Below, piece by piece: positions 43,287-53,136 of a stretch of DNA of 64,000 bases. The DNA lies in assembly GCA_910579685.1 (NCBI GenBank), contig CAJTVN010000004.1:62001-126000 (forward strand), read 5' to 3'. Under the pieces are notes generated by a model, which was not told the DNA's origin, searched no databases, and worked only from the letters and a program-made list of their open reading frames with translations. The position numbers and the translations under genes are program-made. Origin of the DNA: an uncultured Lachnospiraceae bacterium (GTDB taxonomy: Bacteria > Bacillota > Clostridia > Lachnospirales > Lachnospiraceae). Every line of letters starts with the position of its first letter. The first letter of the stretch is position 1.

Positions 43287-46200
43287 CTATCGATACATAG
43301 CGAATCCGTGAACCTCCCTGCTGAAGCCGCCGGCCAAAAGAGCTTCTGCGGCGGCTTCCGGATACTCTCTTACCTGTATCCTTTTCCTTGCTCCGAAAAT
43401 CCTGCCTCCTTTGTATGCCTTTTCAAACAGCGCTATGGCACTTTCCAGCGCTTCGTCCTGAAAGCTGCGAAGCACCGCCCCCTGCCTTTCAAAAACCGCA
43501 ACAGGCTCTCCGCCCCAAAGCGCCACCGCGTTTCCCGGAACATTGACAAAAGCGCTTCCTTCCCTGTGGGAAAGCACCTTTCCCCACAGCTGTGCGGGAT
43601 CTGCCGCATTTATCCATACTATCTCCTGGGCCGGATGGGAAAGTGCGGCCACGATCCCGCCAAAATCCTGCTGCCTGATAAACTGGGCTCCGGATAATCC
43701 CTCCACGAAATAGCCCCTCCTCACCTGCCCTGTGTATTCCTGAACCCGCAGGGAGTTAAGGGCCTCCTGAAAGGGCAGGCCGCAGGCGGACGCCGTCTCA
43801 CGGCAGAGGATCGAATAGCGGCCAAAGCAGCGATCCATCCTCTCCTGAACCGTGAGGGTTCGGAGGGGCCTTACCAGATCCCAGCGTCCCGCTGTTAACG
43901 CTTTTACCTTTGCTCCCACCCGCTGGCGCACCGGAGATTTTTTCACCTTCTCCTTTCCCAGCCACAGACGCACCGGAACGAAACTGTCTGCACAGACAAC
44001 CCCTTTTTCCATCAAAGACAGCAGCGTGTCATAAGGGGATTCGCCCGAAAGCACACTGCCAAGGGCCTGCATAAAGCTGGCCCCTCTCTTTAAAAGCGCC
44101 TCCGCCACCAGCCTCTCTTTCTCCGAAAGCTCTTCCCAGGGAATTTCTGGTTCCTTCTCCCAGTCAATATCATCCGCAGGGTCAAAGCGGAGCTTTCCCT
44201 TCTCCTGCATATGCCAGAAGTATTCCCCCTCGGCAAGAAACCGGTCCAATAAATCCTCCCGGAAGCCGCGCACTCTCCCAGGAAGCATCACTTCCTCCCA
44301 TAGGGCCGCCGGATAAGCTGTCCCTGCCAGGGCCGATACCGCCATTTTGACGCCTTCCTGAGGGGGAAGCATCGGTGAAAGGCGCACGGCCAAAAGCGCC
44401 GCATAGGCGCAGGCAGGGCAGGTGGCAATCTCCGCCCTTCGGTTTTTCAACGTTCTGATTCTGGCCCGTTTATAGAGCTCTGCATGATAATAAACGGCCG
44501 GCCCGCTGCCAGACACATCTTTTACTGTCTCCGCTCTCCCGCACAGCTCCTCCAGAAGGCCTTCCGCCGCTTCCATATTCCAGCCATAGCGCAGCGACAC
44601 CTGCCTTGCTCCGGCCCCTCCCCGGTACCGAAGCATACGCCGCACAATGGCAAGAGCCTTTTCCCTTTCCGACAGGGAAAGAGCCGCCACATAATCCTCC
44701 TGCTGCTCTGCCGCAATCCACAGCCCCTGTTCCAGATAAAGGGCCCGCCCGCCACGATTCAGCTCCTCCAGCCATTCCACGGGAATCTCCAGCTCTCCTG
44801 CGGCCAGATCCCCCTCCGCCATAAGCAGGGAATGCAGCTGATTTTCATCTTTTGGCAGCCTTTCCCTCTCCTGCACACCGGAAAGCTCCTCATCCCCTGG
44901 CCGTATAAGCCCCGTCTCCCCTTTCAGGGCCTCCTCCACTGCCGCATGAATCCCTCTGGGGGTAGGCGAATAGTCGTACATCACGGCGGCCTCCTGGCTC
45001 CACTGCAGCGGCAGGGACATGGGGGAAGCGCTCTGCGTGTAAACCTCCCGCACAATCACTTCGCCGGATTGGATCTTTTCCAGCAGCTCCCGCACCCCCT
45101 CCACGTCCCAGAGCTGTTCCATGCATTCCCGTCTGGTCTCCCGGATCAGGGGATGATCCGCCTTGCGCACCACCTGATCCAGCATTTCCGCACTCCGAAG
45201 TCTCTGCATCCACAGCGGCTGCCTTCCATTTCCCCGGGTCCCCATCATCAGAGCTCTTCCGCAGTTATAGCGGAACGCCATGTTAAAAACCGGCGCCTCG
45301 GGCAGCAGAGCGGAGAGAACCGCCGCAGAGGTCTGCGGATGGATCCTCGAGAGAATCCCCTCCGGCAGAATTTCCTTTCCATAGGAATAGAGCAAAAACC
45401 CGTCTTCCTCATCCACGTTCCCCACGTTCTCGCCCATCTCCTCTGACGCTGCCCTGGCTGCCAGCAGGGAAAGAGGCGCATTGATCCTGCGCCCGAATAT
45501 GGAATGGATCATGAGCTGGCTGTTCCCGGACTGATCCCTGAAATGCTCCGCCAGAATGGTCCGATCATCCGGCAGACCCCCGGTGGCTTCGATCTGCCGC
45601 TGCAGATAGCCGCAGGAAAGCCTGGCCGCCGCCTCATCCAGGCCCAGCCCGGAAAGGGCATCCAAAAGCTTTCCCTCCTCCTGCGCTTCCTGGAACATGC
45701 GCATCATCCGTCCAAAGCTTACTCCCGTTTCTTTGTCCCGCCCCTTGATTTCCCCTTTCCAGAAAGGCAGCCTTGCGCCCTCCACGGGCGCCCCGGTCAC
45801 GGTCACGGTGTCCTTCCCAATATCGACCACCCTCCAGGCAAAGGCTCCCAGGATAAAACGGTCTCCCTTGCGGGTCTCATAGACAAACTCCTCGTCCGCC
45901 TCTCCCACCTTTACCCCTTCCTGCGTCTTCACGGTGTAGAGGCCCTTGTCGGGAATGGTTCCGCCCGCCCGGATGGCCAGCATCCGGCTGTAGCCGTCTC
46001 CCTCCACCCTCTCATGGATTCGGTCATACAAAATTCTGGGACGCACCGGAAGATCCCGGCTGTGCTCGTAGTCTCCCGAAAGCATGCAGAGCACGGATTT
46101 TACCTCCTGCCTTGTCACATCCCGGAAAGGCCACGCCCTGGGCAGGATATCCATGACCTCGTCCACCCCGTAGCTCTTAAAAGCCGCCATGGAAACCAGA

Positions 46201-47405
46201 TGCTGGGCAAGCACGTCAAGACATCCGCTGGGCGGGTTGATCTTTTCCACATTTCCCTCCCTGGCAAGCTGAGCAGTCATCCCGCACAGCACGCTCTCGG
46301 CCGGAGTCCTGGGAAACAGATACATGACGCTGGTGCGCCCCGGATTGTGCCCCGCCCGCCCAAGCCTCTGCATGGTGCTTGAAACGGTTCTGGGGCATCC
46401 CACCTGGAGAACCTGATCCACCTCCCCCACATCGATCCCCAGCTCCATGGAGGAGGTGGCACACAGAAGACGCAGCCTTCCCTCCCGCAGTGCCTGCTCT
46501 GTTTCCTGGCGCTGTTCTCTGGAAAGGCTTCCGTGATGAACCCTGGCAAAATCCTCACCGCCGATCAGGTTCACATAGTATGCCAGCTTTTCCGCATACC
46601 GCCTGCCCTCCACAAAGGCGATGACGCTCCGGTTTGACTGACAGTACTGGTACACCACCTCTGAGAGCTTCTCCCAAAGCGGATCCTTTCTCCTCCTGCT
46701 GTCCACATAAGAGCCAAGAATCTGAAGCTCCAGCTTTTTCTCCATGGGAGGGGCCACTACGAGAACCGGCTCCGGAGCCAGATACTCTGCCGCCTCTGAC
46801 AGGGGCGCAATGGTGGCGGAGAGCCCGATCCGCTGCAGAGGCTTTCCGCACAGGGCGTCCAGCCTGGCCAGGGAAAGCATCAGATGGGCGCCCCGCTTGG
46901 TGTCGATCAGGGCATGGAGCTCGTCGACAATCACCGCCCTTGCCGTGCAAAGCACGTTCTGCCCCGTCTTGCTGGTGAGCATCAGGTAGAGGGACTCCGG
47001 CGTGATGATCAGGATATGAGGCGGCTTTCTCACCATCCGCTGCCGCTCCCTCTGATCCGTGTCCCCGGTACGGATAGCCGTCTCCACGAGCCCGTCTGCC
47101 CCAATGCCCTCGAGAGGACGCTTCAGATTTTCACGGATATCCGACGCCAGGGACTTAAGGGGAGAGACATAGATCAAATACAATTCCCGCTTCAGGCTCC
47201 CCTTCTCTGCCATCTCCTTGAGCCTGTCCAGAAACACGAGAAATGCGGAGAGGGTCTTGCCCGTCCCGGTAGGCGCCGATACCAGCACATGCCCTCCCGA
47301 GGCGATGGCAGGCCATGCCTGCCTCTGTACCTGGGTAGGCTCTCCCAACGTTTCTTCGAACCAGCCCGCTGTCTGTGTGTGAAATAATTGTAAACAGTCT
47401 TCCAT
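43287..47405 (-). CDS. lhr: Lhr-family large DEAD/DEAH helicase
   Basis: A 1372-residue superfamily-2 helicase. Motif I APTGTGKT (Lys50), motif II VDELHAL, motif III SATIAP, and motifs V/VI SSMELGIDVG and QRLGRAGH form the RecA-like pair; the Lhr winged-helix/beta-barrel core and a long Lhr C-terminal domain follow. Lhr is a 3'-to-5' DNA translocase/helicase implicated in DNA repair. The size is near that of the full-length form (E. coli about 1500). ATG at 47405 has GGAGGG ten bases upstream; the frame extends to 47444. It is a single-gene unit with its own terminator. Confidence 0.92.
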   Translation of the reverse strand: MEDCLQLFHTQTAGWFEETLGEPTQVQRQAWPAIASGGHVLVSAPTGTGKTLSAFLVFLDRLKEMAEKGSLKRELYLIYVSPLKSLASDIRENLKRPLEGIGADGLVETAIRTGDTDQRERQRMVRKPPHILIITPESLYLMLTSKTGQNVLCTARAVIVDELHALIDTKRGAHLMLSLARLDALCGKPLQRIGLSATIAPLSEAAEYLAPEPVLVVAPPMEKKLELQILGSYVDSRRRKDPLWEKLSEVVYQYCQSNRSVIAFVEGRRYAEKLAYYVNLIGGEDFARVHHGSLSREQRQETEQALREGRLRLLCATSSMELGIDVGEVDQVLQVGCPRTVSSTMQRLGRAGHNPGRTSVMYLFPRTPAESVLCGMTAQLAREGNVEKINPPSGCLDVLAQHLVSMAAFKSYGVDEVMDILPRAWPFRDVTRQEVKSVLCMLSGDYEHSRDLPVRPRILYDRIHERVEGDGYSRMLAIRAGGTIPDKGLYTVKTQEGVKVGEADEEFVYETRKGDRFILGAFAWRVVDIGKDTVTVTGAPVEGARLPFWKGEIKGRDKETGVSFGRMMRMFQEAQEEGKLLDALSGLGLDEAAARLSCGYLQRQIEATGGLPDDRTILAEHFRDQSGNSQLMIHSIFGRRINAPLSLLAARAASEEMGENVGNVDEEDGFLLYSYGKEILPEGILSRIHPQTSAAVLSALLPEAPVFNMAFRYNCGRALMMGTRGNGRQPLWMQRLRSAEMLDQVVRKADHPLIRETRRECMEQLWDVEGVRELLEKIQSGEVIVREVYTQSASPMSLPLQWSQEAAVMYDYSPTPRGIHAAVEEALKGETGLIRPGDEELSGVQERERLPKDENQLHSLLMAEGDLAAGELEIPVEWLEELNRGGRALYLEQGLWIAAEQQEDYVAALSLSEREKALAIVRRMLRYRGGAGARQVSLRYGWNMEAAEGLLEELCGRAETVKDVSGSGPAVYYHAELYKRARIRTLKNRRAEIATCPACAYAALLAVRLSPMLPPQEGVKMAVSALAGTAYPAALWEEVMLPGRVRGFREDLLDRFLAEGEYFWHMQEKGKLRFDPADDIDWEKEPEIPWEELSEKERLVAEALLKRGASFMQALGSVLSGESPYDTLLSLMEKGVVCADSFVPVRLWLGKEKVKKSPVRQRVGAKVKALTAGRWDLVRPLRTLTVQERMDRCFGRYSILCRETASACGLPFQEALNSLRVQEYTGQVRRGYFVEGLSGAQFIRQQDFGGIVAALSHPAQEIVWINAADPAQLWGKVLSHREGSAFVNVPGNAVALWGGEPVAVFERQGAVLRSFQDEALESAIALFEKAYKGGRIFGARKRIQVREYPEAAAEALLAGGFSREVHGFAMYR

Positions 47406-47459
47406 CTTTCTTTTGCCCTCCGCACGGATACCAAGTGTTTTCAATGATTCTCTGAAAAC

Positions 47460-47488
47460 AGCCTAACATACAGTTAAGGGGCAGTCAA
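47460..47488 (-). promoter_or_regulatory. possible lhr promoter
   Basis: Minus strand TTGACT (47483-47488), 17-bp spacer and a weak TAGGCT -10 (47460-47465), 55 bp before the ATG. Confidence 0.35.
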
Positions 47489-47637
47489 TGCAAGCCGCCG
47501 ACCCAATCTTTCTGCTTGTATCAGCTTAGGCAATCAGATCAAAATATACGACAAAGGAAACCCATCCGACAAAAACGCTATAATGACCACTTTCGGCTAC
47601 CTTAACCCACCTTTCTAAAGCCAATGGACTTGCGCGT

Positions 47638-49599
47638 CTACCCCTTCCTGTAATACTGCGCCTGTGCGTTCCACAGCTTGCTGTACATCCCCTCCCCGTC
47701 CCGCAAAAGCTCCTCATGGCTCCCCCTCTGCAGGATCTCTCCTGCGCCAAACACAAGGATCTCATCGCAGAAACGGCAGGAGGAAAGCCTGTGGCTGATA
47801 TAAATGGCAGTCCGATCCCCCACGATCTCGTTAAATCTGGTATAGATCTCATACTCCGCCTCCGGGTCGAGAGCCGCCGTCGGCTCATCCAGTATGATAA
47901 AGGGCGCATTGTGGTACAGGCTTCTGGCGATCGCCACCTTCTGGGCCTCCCCTCCGGAGATCTTCACCCCTTTTTCATCCAGATCCCTGTAAAGAATAGT
48001 GTCCAGTCCCTCAGACCGGGCGTCAAGCCACTGAGAGAGGCCCGCCATCCGGACACAGGCAAGGGCCCTCTCCCGGTCATAGCCGTCTTCCTTCCCTGCG
48101 CATCCTGACCGGCGCCCGGCAGGCAGCGGCGTCCCTGTTCCGTCCCAGCTCCCGGCGGCCACATTTTCCCCAAGGCTCACGGAAAGGAGCTGGAAATCCT
48201 GAAAAACCACGGAAAACACGCTCAGATATTCCCGGTAATTGTACTTCCTGATATCAATGCCGTTTAACAGGATCATCCCTTCCGTGGGATCGTACAGACG
48301 GCACAGAAGCTTAATAAAGGTGGTCTTGCCACAGCCGTTTTCTCCCACTACCGCCAGACGCTCCCCCACCCGGAATTTCAGGGAAATATTTTTCAGTGCG
48401 TAATTCTCCGTGTGAGGATACTTGAAACTCACATTCCGAAACTCCACCTCATACCTCCGGTCGGAACGTTTCTCCACGGTCAGGCTTCCCTGGTACATCT
48501 CGTTGGGAATATCCAGAAATTCAAAGGTGATTTTGAGCGCCTCGCTGTTCACCGCCGCTTCCCCGAGCACTTTAAGGATGCCCGAGAGCCCTGTGGAAAA
48601 CGCCATGATACCGCCGATGTAGCGTGTCACGGCCCCCACCCCGAAAGCGCCGCCAAAAGCTTTCAGGCACACAAACAGGTAAGCCACTCCCAAAAAGCTT
48701 CTGGAAACCGCCTCGGACATGGCAAAGAGAGCTCCCATCCTTCCTCTGGCATCCCTTCCCAGACCGGACATAAAGCCGGTTTTGGGATCCGTAAGCTTCC
48801 GGTATTCTTCCACGCCAAAAATATCCTGTCTGTAAATCCGCATATCCAGCGCCCTTTTCTCTTCCCGAAACAGGTCGATCCGGAAAAAGTAGGACCGGTT
48901 TCCAAACATCATCTCTTCCCCGTGCGCCAACACTCGCCTCTCCCCCAGGGTGGCGAGATAAGGGGAAAGCAGAATCACTCCGATCATCACCAAAGCCATA
49001 ACCAGCATGCAGGCCGGATGGTTCAGCAGGGTAAGCCAGCCCGCCTGATCCGGCACCGGAAGAAGAAACAGAGATGCGGTGAGTGCCGCAGCTCCCACCA
49101 TACGAAACAGTTCCTCCGTCAGACTGGCAAACTGCCAGTATACCTTTCCGAGGCCACAATCCATCCAGATTTCTCTCTGCCGCACCCGGTCAAGCAGTTC
49201 CTGGGTGGAGGCGTCGTCCGCCGCCGCAAAGTCCATGGACAGGAGCTTGCGCAGGATGCGCACCTCCCCGCGGTAATACAGATTGGCGGCAAGAGCCTGC
49301 CTCCATCGAAAAAGCAGGGCCTTTAACAGACAGGCCGCCGCATCCCCCGCAAGCAGGACGATAACCCACTTCGTCAGCAATTCCGGCCTTCTCTCCCCGG
49401 CCAGCTCGTCCAGCAGGCGGGCGGAGAAATAGAGGGTCAGATAAGGGACCAGCGCCGCAGCAAGCGCATGGAATCCTGTGACGACAAAGAGCTTTGGATA
49501 TTCCGAAAGCCAGAGAAGCAGCGCCCTTTTGTTGAGCGCCCAGGCCTCTGTCCATGGAATTTTTTTCTCATCGTAATCACGCTTACGCTTATTTTTCAT
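47638..49599 (-). CDS. ABC exporter half-transporter B
   Basis: About 653 residues: an N-terminal ABC-transporter TM domain with about six helices (LFVVTGFHALAAALVPYLTL near 37) and a C-terminal nucleotide-binding domain with VVGENGCGKTTFIKLL, signature ISGGEAQKVAIARSL, Walker B FIILDEPTAALD and switch ISHRLSS. About 30 residues near 540 are inserted between the Q-loop and the signature (GTGTPLPAGRRSGC). ATG at 49599 (MKNKRKRDYD) is preferred; the frame opens at 49767 inside the upstream gene. It overlaps that gene by 11 bp, so the pair probably forms a heterodimer. The cargo is unknown; no precursor-peptide gene was found. Confidence 0.88.
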   Translation of the reverse strand: MKNKRKRDYDEKKIPWTEAWALNKRALLLWLSEYPKLFVVTGFHALAAALVPYLTLYFSARLLDELAGERRPELLTKWVIVLLAGDAAACLLKALLFRWRQALAANLYYRGEVRILRKLLSMDFAAADDASTQELLDRVRQREIWMDCGLGKVYWQFASLTEELFRMVGAAALTASLFLLPVPDQAGWLTLLNHPACMLVMALVMIGVILLSPYLATLGERRVLAHGEEMMFGNRSYFFRIDLFREEKRALDMRIYRQDIFGVEEYRKLTDPKTGFMSGLGRDARGRMGALFAMSEAVSRSFLGVAYLFVCLKAFGGAFGVGAVTRYIGGIMAFSTGLSGILKVLGEAAVNSEALKITFEFLDIPNEMYQGSLTVEKRSDRRYEVEFRNVSFKYPHTENYALKNISLKFRVGERLAVVGENGCGKTTFIKLLCRLYDPTEGMILLNGIDIRKYNYREYLSVFSVVFQDFQLLSVSLGENVAAGSWDGTGTPLPAGRRSGCAGKEDGYDRERALACVRMAGLSQWLDARSEGLDTILYRDLDEKGVKISGGEAQKVAIARSLYHNAPFIILDEPTAALDPEAEYEIYTRFNEIVGDRTAIYISHRLSSCRFCDEILVFGAGEILQRGSHEELLRDGEGMYSKLWNAQAQYYRKG

Positions 49600-51472
49600 C
49601 TTCCTGCTCTCCTTTCCTGTGGTCAAAACCGCCCTTTCCCGTTTTTCCTTCGGCTTCCGGTCCTTCCACATAATATTTGCTCTGGATCTCGAACAGCCGG
49701 GCATAGCTCCCGCCCAGTAAAAGCAGCTCCTCGTGGGTTCCCTCCTCCGCAATCCTTCCCTTCTCAAGAAGGATAATCCGGTCGCAAAACCGGGTGGAGG
49801 CCAGCCTGTGGGAGATAAAGACAGAAGACTTCCCCTTTGTCAGATCCCGGTATTTCTCATAAATGTCGCTCTCCGCCAAAGCATCCAGGGCCGCAGTGGG
49901 TTCGTCCAGGATCATCACCGGGCTGTCCCGGTACAGAAGCCTTGCCATCATCAGCCTCTGCAGCTCACCGCCGGAAAACTCCGGCGCATCCTCATACACT
50001 TCCTTGCACAGATGGGTATGATACCCCTGTGGAAGACCCTCGATCTTCCCGCCGAGCCCCGCCTTTTCCACGCATTCCCGCACCCTTTCCATGTCCGTTT
50101 TCCCGTCAAAGGAAGCCACATTCTCCGCCACCTCCCCGGCCAGCAGGGAAAAGTCCTGGAACACCGCTCCAAAAAGCCGGTAATAGTCCCTGCGGTTAAA
50201 TTCACGGATATCCACACCGTCAAGCAGCACCGCCCCCTCGCTTGGATCGTAAAAACCGCAAAGCAGCTTGATCAGAGTGGTTTTCCCGGCTCCGTTGGCT
50301 CCCACCACCGCCAGCTTTTCTCCCGGATGAAGAGTGAGATTCAGGTGGGAAAAGACGCTGCTCTCCGATCCCGGATAGCGGAAGGTCACGTCCCTAAGCT
50401 CAATCGTGCAGCCATTCCCCGGGTCCCCCGCAAGAGATTTTCCCTCCCGGAAACGGAAAACCTCCTCATAATCGCAGAGCTTTCGGATATGGCAAAGTTC
50501 CATGCTCTGTCTGTGCAGTTTGGAAAAGCCGCCCATGATTCCGCCCACCCAGGCGGTAAAACCGCTGGCCGCCGTAAAATACAGCAAAAACTCTGACACG
50601 CCGAGATTCCCCCGAAGTGTCATCTGCAAAAGCCAGCCATAGGCAATCCCGTTTCGCAGAAAGGTTAGGGCAATATCCAGCAGGTCCGCAAAAAGATACG
50701 CCCGCTCCCGGCGCAGATGAAAATCTTCCTGGGCTTTCAGACACTTGTCAAGAAGCTCCCCCAGCCAATCCCCGATTCCAAAGATGCGCACATCCTTTGC
50801 CAGCCTGCGGTCCCTCACCTTATCCCGGAAGTAGAAGAACCGGTTTTTGATCTGCGCCTCCTCCTGCCTGTGCCGGTATCCCCATCCGTTGATGCGGCTG
50901 CTGACCAGAAAACCCGCTGCTGCCGCAATAAGAGTCACCGTCACGATCACAGGCTCCACATGAGTCAGAAGATACAGGTAAATGGCAAAGCCCAGCAGAT
51001 TCTGCAGGATCCCGGCAAAGGTATTCCAGATCTCCTCCGCAGGCGAACTGTTTCCCATGGAAGCGTCCGTTGCCTTTGCAAACAGACGGATAAAGTCCTG
51101 GCTCTCCCGCACCGGATAAGAGCAGGTTCCCACCTTTTTCCACATTTTGCCGATTATGCCAAGACGTACCGGCACCCGGACCGTCATCTGGTTATTCTCC
51201 AGATAAGCGGACAATGCATGGACTCCCATGATCCCCAGGGAAAAGAAACCGATGGTGCCAAGGAGCTCTCCCAGGCTCTCACGCCGCTCCAGTCTTCCCA
51301 GGATCACCGGCGCCCCGTACAGCTCCAGGAGCGAGGCCGTCACCACCAGCAGGGCCTGCAGCACCGTCATCCAGAGCACGGCAGGGTTTGTCTCCATGGC
51401 CTGCCTTATCATAAACAGGGAATTGTCAAACACTCCGTATTTTCCGGAGATTTTGATTTTGTCAGATTTCAC
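49589..51472 (-). CDS. ABC exporter half-transporter A
   Basis: About 627 residues with TM domain (LWMTVLQALLVVTASLLELY and three to four further helix pairs) and nucleotide-binding domain: VVGANGAGKTTLIKLL, EFSGGELQRLMMARLL, VMILDEPTAALDA, ISHRLAS. It pairs with the half-transporter encoded just downstream. The start is taken as GTG at 51472, because GGAGAGG stands eight bases upstream and a promoter-like TATAGT sits at 51507-51512; the earlier ATG at 51535 would lie upstream of that -10. LytTR-like direct repeats precede the promoter, linking it to the adjacent LytTR regulator. Confidence 0.85.
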   Translation of the reverse strand: MKSDKIKISGKYGVFDNSLFMIRQAMETNPAVLWMTVLQALLVVTASLLELYGAPVILGRLERRESLGELLGTIGFFSLGIMGVHALSAYLENNQMTVRVPVRLGIIGKMWKKVGTCSYPVRESQDFIRLFAKATDASMGNSSPAEEIWNTFAGILQNLLGFAIYLYLLTHVEPVIVTVTLIAAAAGFLVSSRINGWGYRHRQEEAQIKNRFFYFRDKVRDRRLAKDVRIFGIGDWLGELLDKCLKAQEDFHLRRERAYLFADLLDIALTFLRNGIAYGWLLQMTLRGNLGVSEFLLYFTAASGFTAWVGGIMGGFSKLHRQSMELCHIRKLCDYEEVFRFREGKSLAGDPGNGCTIELRDVTFRYPGSESSVFSHLNLTLHPGEKLAVVGANGAGKTTLIKLLCGFYDPSEGAVLLDGVDIREFNRRDYYRLFGAVFQDFSLLAGEVAENVASFDGKTDMERVRECVEKAGLGGKIEGLPQGYHTHLCKEVYEDAPEFSGGELQRLMMARLLYRDSPVMILDEPTAALDALAESDIYEKYRDLTKGKSSVFISHRLASTRFCDRIILLEKGRIAEEGTHEELLLLGGSYARLFEIQSKYYVEGPEAEGKTGKGGFDHRKGEQEDEK

Positions 51473-51506
51473 AGGTCTATCCTCTCCTTTTCGTTTTCTG
51501 CCGTTA

Positions 51507-51571
51507 ACTATAGCACAAAAATCCCCCGCAGGCATATTTCGGGGACGAAATGCACTCTACGGGGGACAAAA
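51507..51571 (-). promoter_or_regulatory. exporter promoter with LytTR-like direct repeats
   Basis: On the minus strand TTTTGTCCCC (51562-51571) and TTTCGTCCCC (51541-51550) repeat with a 21-bp period, then 28 bp later comes TATAGT (51507-51512). A 21-bp period upstream of a -10 lacking a good -35 is the layout of LytTR-activated promoters. Confidence 0.5.
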
Positions 51572-51633
51572 GATTTCCGCCTGTGCGCTCCGGGTCGGGG
51601 CTATGGCAGACCCGGAGCGCACAGACGGAAATC
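51572..51633 (-). terminator. long-stem terminator after the GHKL kinase
   Basis: A stem of 25 bp with one mismatch (51572-51596 with 51609-51633) and a 12-base loop, followed on the minus strand by TTTT. It ends the regulator-kinase unit and insulates the exporter operon. Confidence 0.8.
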
Positions 51634-51653
51634 CTTTTATTTCCTATGTAATT

Positions 51654-52328
51654 TCACTGCGGCAGCAAAACCTCCGTGGTAAACGCTCCATCCTCGCTGT
51701 TGCGGCTGATATAGCCCTGATACCGCTCCACAATGGTGTCAATGCGCACCAGCCCGCAGCCCCTCCCCGGGCCCTTGGTGGAAAAAAAGCGTCCGTTCTC
51801 CTTCTTCTGCTTCCCGAGCGCCGTGCTGTTGGTGAAGGACATATAAAGCTGGGTATTTTTCATCTCCATATACACCCGTATCATCCTCTCATCCGCCGGC
51901 AGGGCCATGCACGCCTCAATGGCGTTATCAAAAAGATTCCCCAGGATGATGCAGAGGTCGATCTGCGAGATGGACAGCGCCACCGGCACATGGGCGTCCG
52001 CCGTCACCCGGATCTCCTTTGACCTTGCAAGAGAGATCTTGCTGTTTAAAATGATATCCGTCATACGGTTGCCCGTCTTCAGCGCCAGATCCACCGCGTC
52101 CAGATCCTCCCCAAGGGCATCCAGATAACCGGAAGCCGCCTGCACATCACCCATGGCCAGGTAGCTTTTCAGAACCTGGATATGGTTCCGGTAATCATGC
52201 CGCCAGCCCCGCATCTGCCGGTACATATTTTCCACCTCGGCATAATGACTGGCCAGAAGACTGCTCTGGTAAGCCGCAATCCGCCTGTCGATTCTTTTTT
52301 CCCAAAATGATAGCTTTGGCAGCCGCAT
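51654..52328 (-). CDS. short GHKL-type histidine kinase without a membrane domain
   Basis: A 224-residue kinase in which a Spo0B-like helical pair (phospho-His in WRHDYRNHIQVLKSYL near residue 43) leads to the ATPase (NLFDNAIEAC, then GRGCGLVRIDTIV). This is the AgrC/GHKL type, but the usual five to seven TM N-terminal sensor is absent. ATG at 52328 is set by GGAGG six bases upstream; the frame continues to 52640 through the regulator gene but that part is a shadow. It lies 11 bp after the LytTR regulator. Input must come from another protein, perhaps the exporter. Confidence 0.85.
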   Translation of the reverse strand: MRLPKLSFWEKRIDRRIAAYQSSLLASHYAEVENMYRQMRGWRHDYRNHIQVLKSYLAMGDVQAASGYLDALGEDLDAVDLALKTGNRMTDIILNSKISLARSKEIRVTADAHVPVALSISQIDLCIILGNLFDNAIEACMALPADERMIRVYMEMKNTQLYMSFTNSTALGKQKKENGRFFSTKGPGRGCGLVRIDTIVERYQGYISRNSEDGAFTTEVLLPQ

Positions 52329-52339
52329 AGAGACCTCCG

Positions 52340-53035
52340 TCAAAAATAATGGATCATCGCCCGGTTCATGTCCTCGTAGAGCCTGCGGGAGAGGGGAAGC
52401 TGCCTCCCATCCTTTAAAATCACCTGCGTCCTGGTGATCTTCCTCACAAAGTGAAGATTTACGATCTGCGACCTTCCCGTGCGGAAAAACCGCCCGTCCA
52501 GCTCTCTCTCCAACTCGCTTAACGGCTTTTTCACCGTGCAGGCATCCTGTCCGTAAACGGTCACGTAATTTTTCCAGACCTCCAGATAACGGATCTCCCG
52601 AAGCGGCACCCGCACCACTTCGCCGGAGGCGGCAAGGCACAGCTCCTTCTCCCTGCCCTCCAGGCGCTCTGCGGCCCTGTCCAGGACGGAGCGCAGCTTG
52701 TCCTGCGTCACCGGCTTGAGCAGGTAGTGGAGCGCTTCCACGTCATATCCCTGTGCGATATAATCCATGTAGCCCGTGATAAAGATGATCTGCACCAGAC
52801 GGTCTTCCTTGCGGATCCTCTCCGCCAGCTCCACGCCGCTCATCTTTCCCATCTCGATATCCAGAAGCAGAAGGTCAAAGGACTTGTCCTGTTCATACTG
52901 AAAAAGAAAGGCCTCCGCCGACGGAAAGCTCTCGATCCGCAGGGCGGTCTGCGAATCCCTCGCCCATTTTTCCAGAAAGCCTCTCAGATAATCGATATCC
53001 GCCTGATTGTCGTCACAGATTGCCACCCGGTACAT
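52340..53035 (-). CDS. LytTR-family response regulator
   Basis: A 231-residue regulator: receiver domain (AICDDNQADIDYLRGFL; phospho-Asp in LLLLDIEMGKMSG; LLKPVT) and a LytTR DNA-binding domain (IRYLEVWKNYVTVYG, FFRTGRSQIVNLHFVRKI). ATG at 53035 has AGGAGG; the frame opens at 53089. It is paired with the short GHKL kinase, as in Agr-like systems. The 21-bp direct repeats at 51541-51571 are likely binding sites, making the exporter operon a candidate target. Confidence 0.93.
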   Translation of the reverse strand: MYRVAICDDNQADIDYLRGFLEKWARDSQTALRIESFPSAEAFLFQYEQDKSFDLLLLDIEMGKMSGVELAERIRKEDRLVQIIFITGYMDYIAQGYDVEALHYLLKPVTQDKLRSVLDRAAERLEGREKELCLAASGEVVRVPLREIRYLEVWKNYVTVYGQDACTVKKPLSELERELDGRFFRTGRSQIVNLHFVRKITRTQVILKDGRQLPLSRRLYEDMNRAMIHYF

Positions 53036-53136
53036 AAAATCCTCCTTTATTCCTACGGGATATTTCACTTGCCCATTACCACCATACACTCTTTTTCGCA
53101 GAATGCCACGCCATATTTTATGAGCCTCTTTACTCT

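Noticed and set aside
47526..47909. 127-residue minus-strand frame ending after the exporter gene, including the curious 47526-47637 tail
   Set aside because: It overlaps the intact nucleotide-binding domain of the exporter in another frame. The tail alone (WVKVAESGHYSVFVG) has no start or ribosome site, though a repeat cannot be ruled out.
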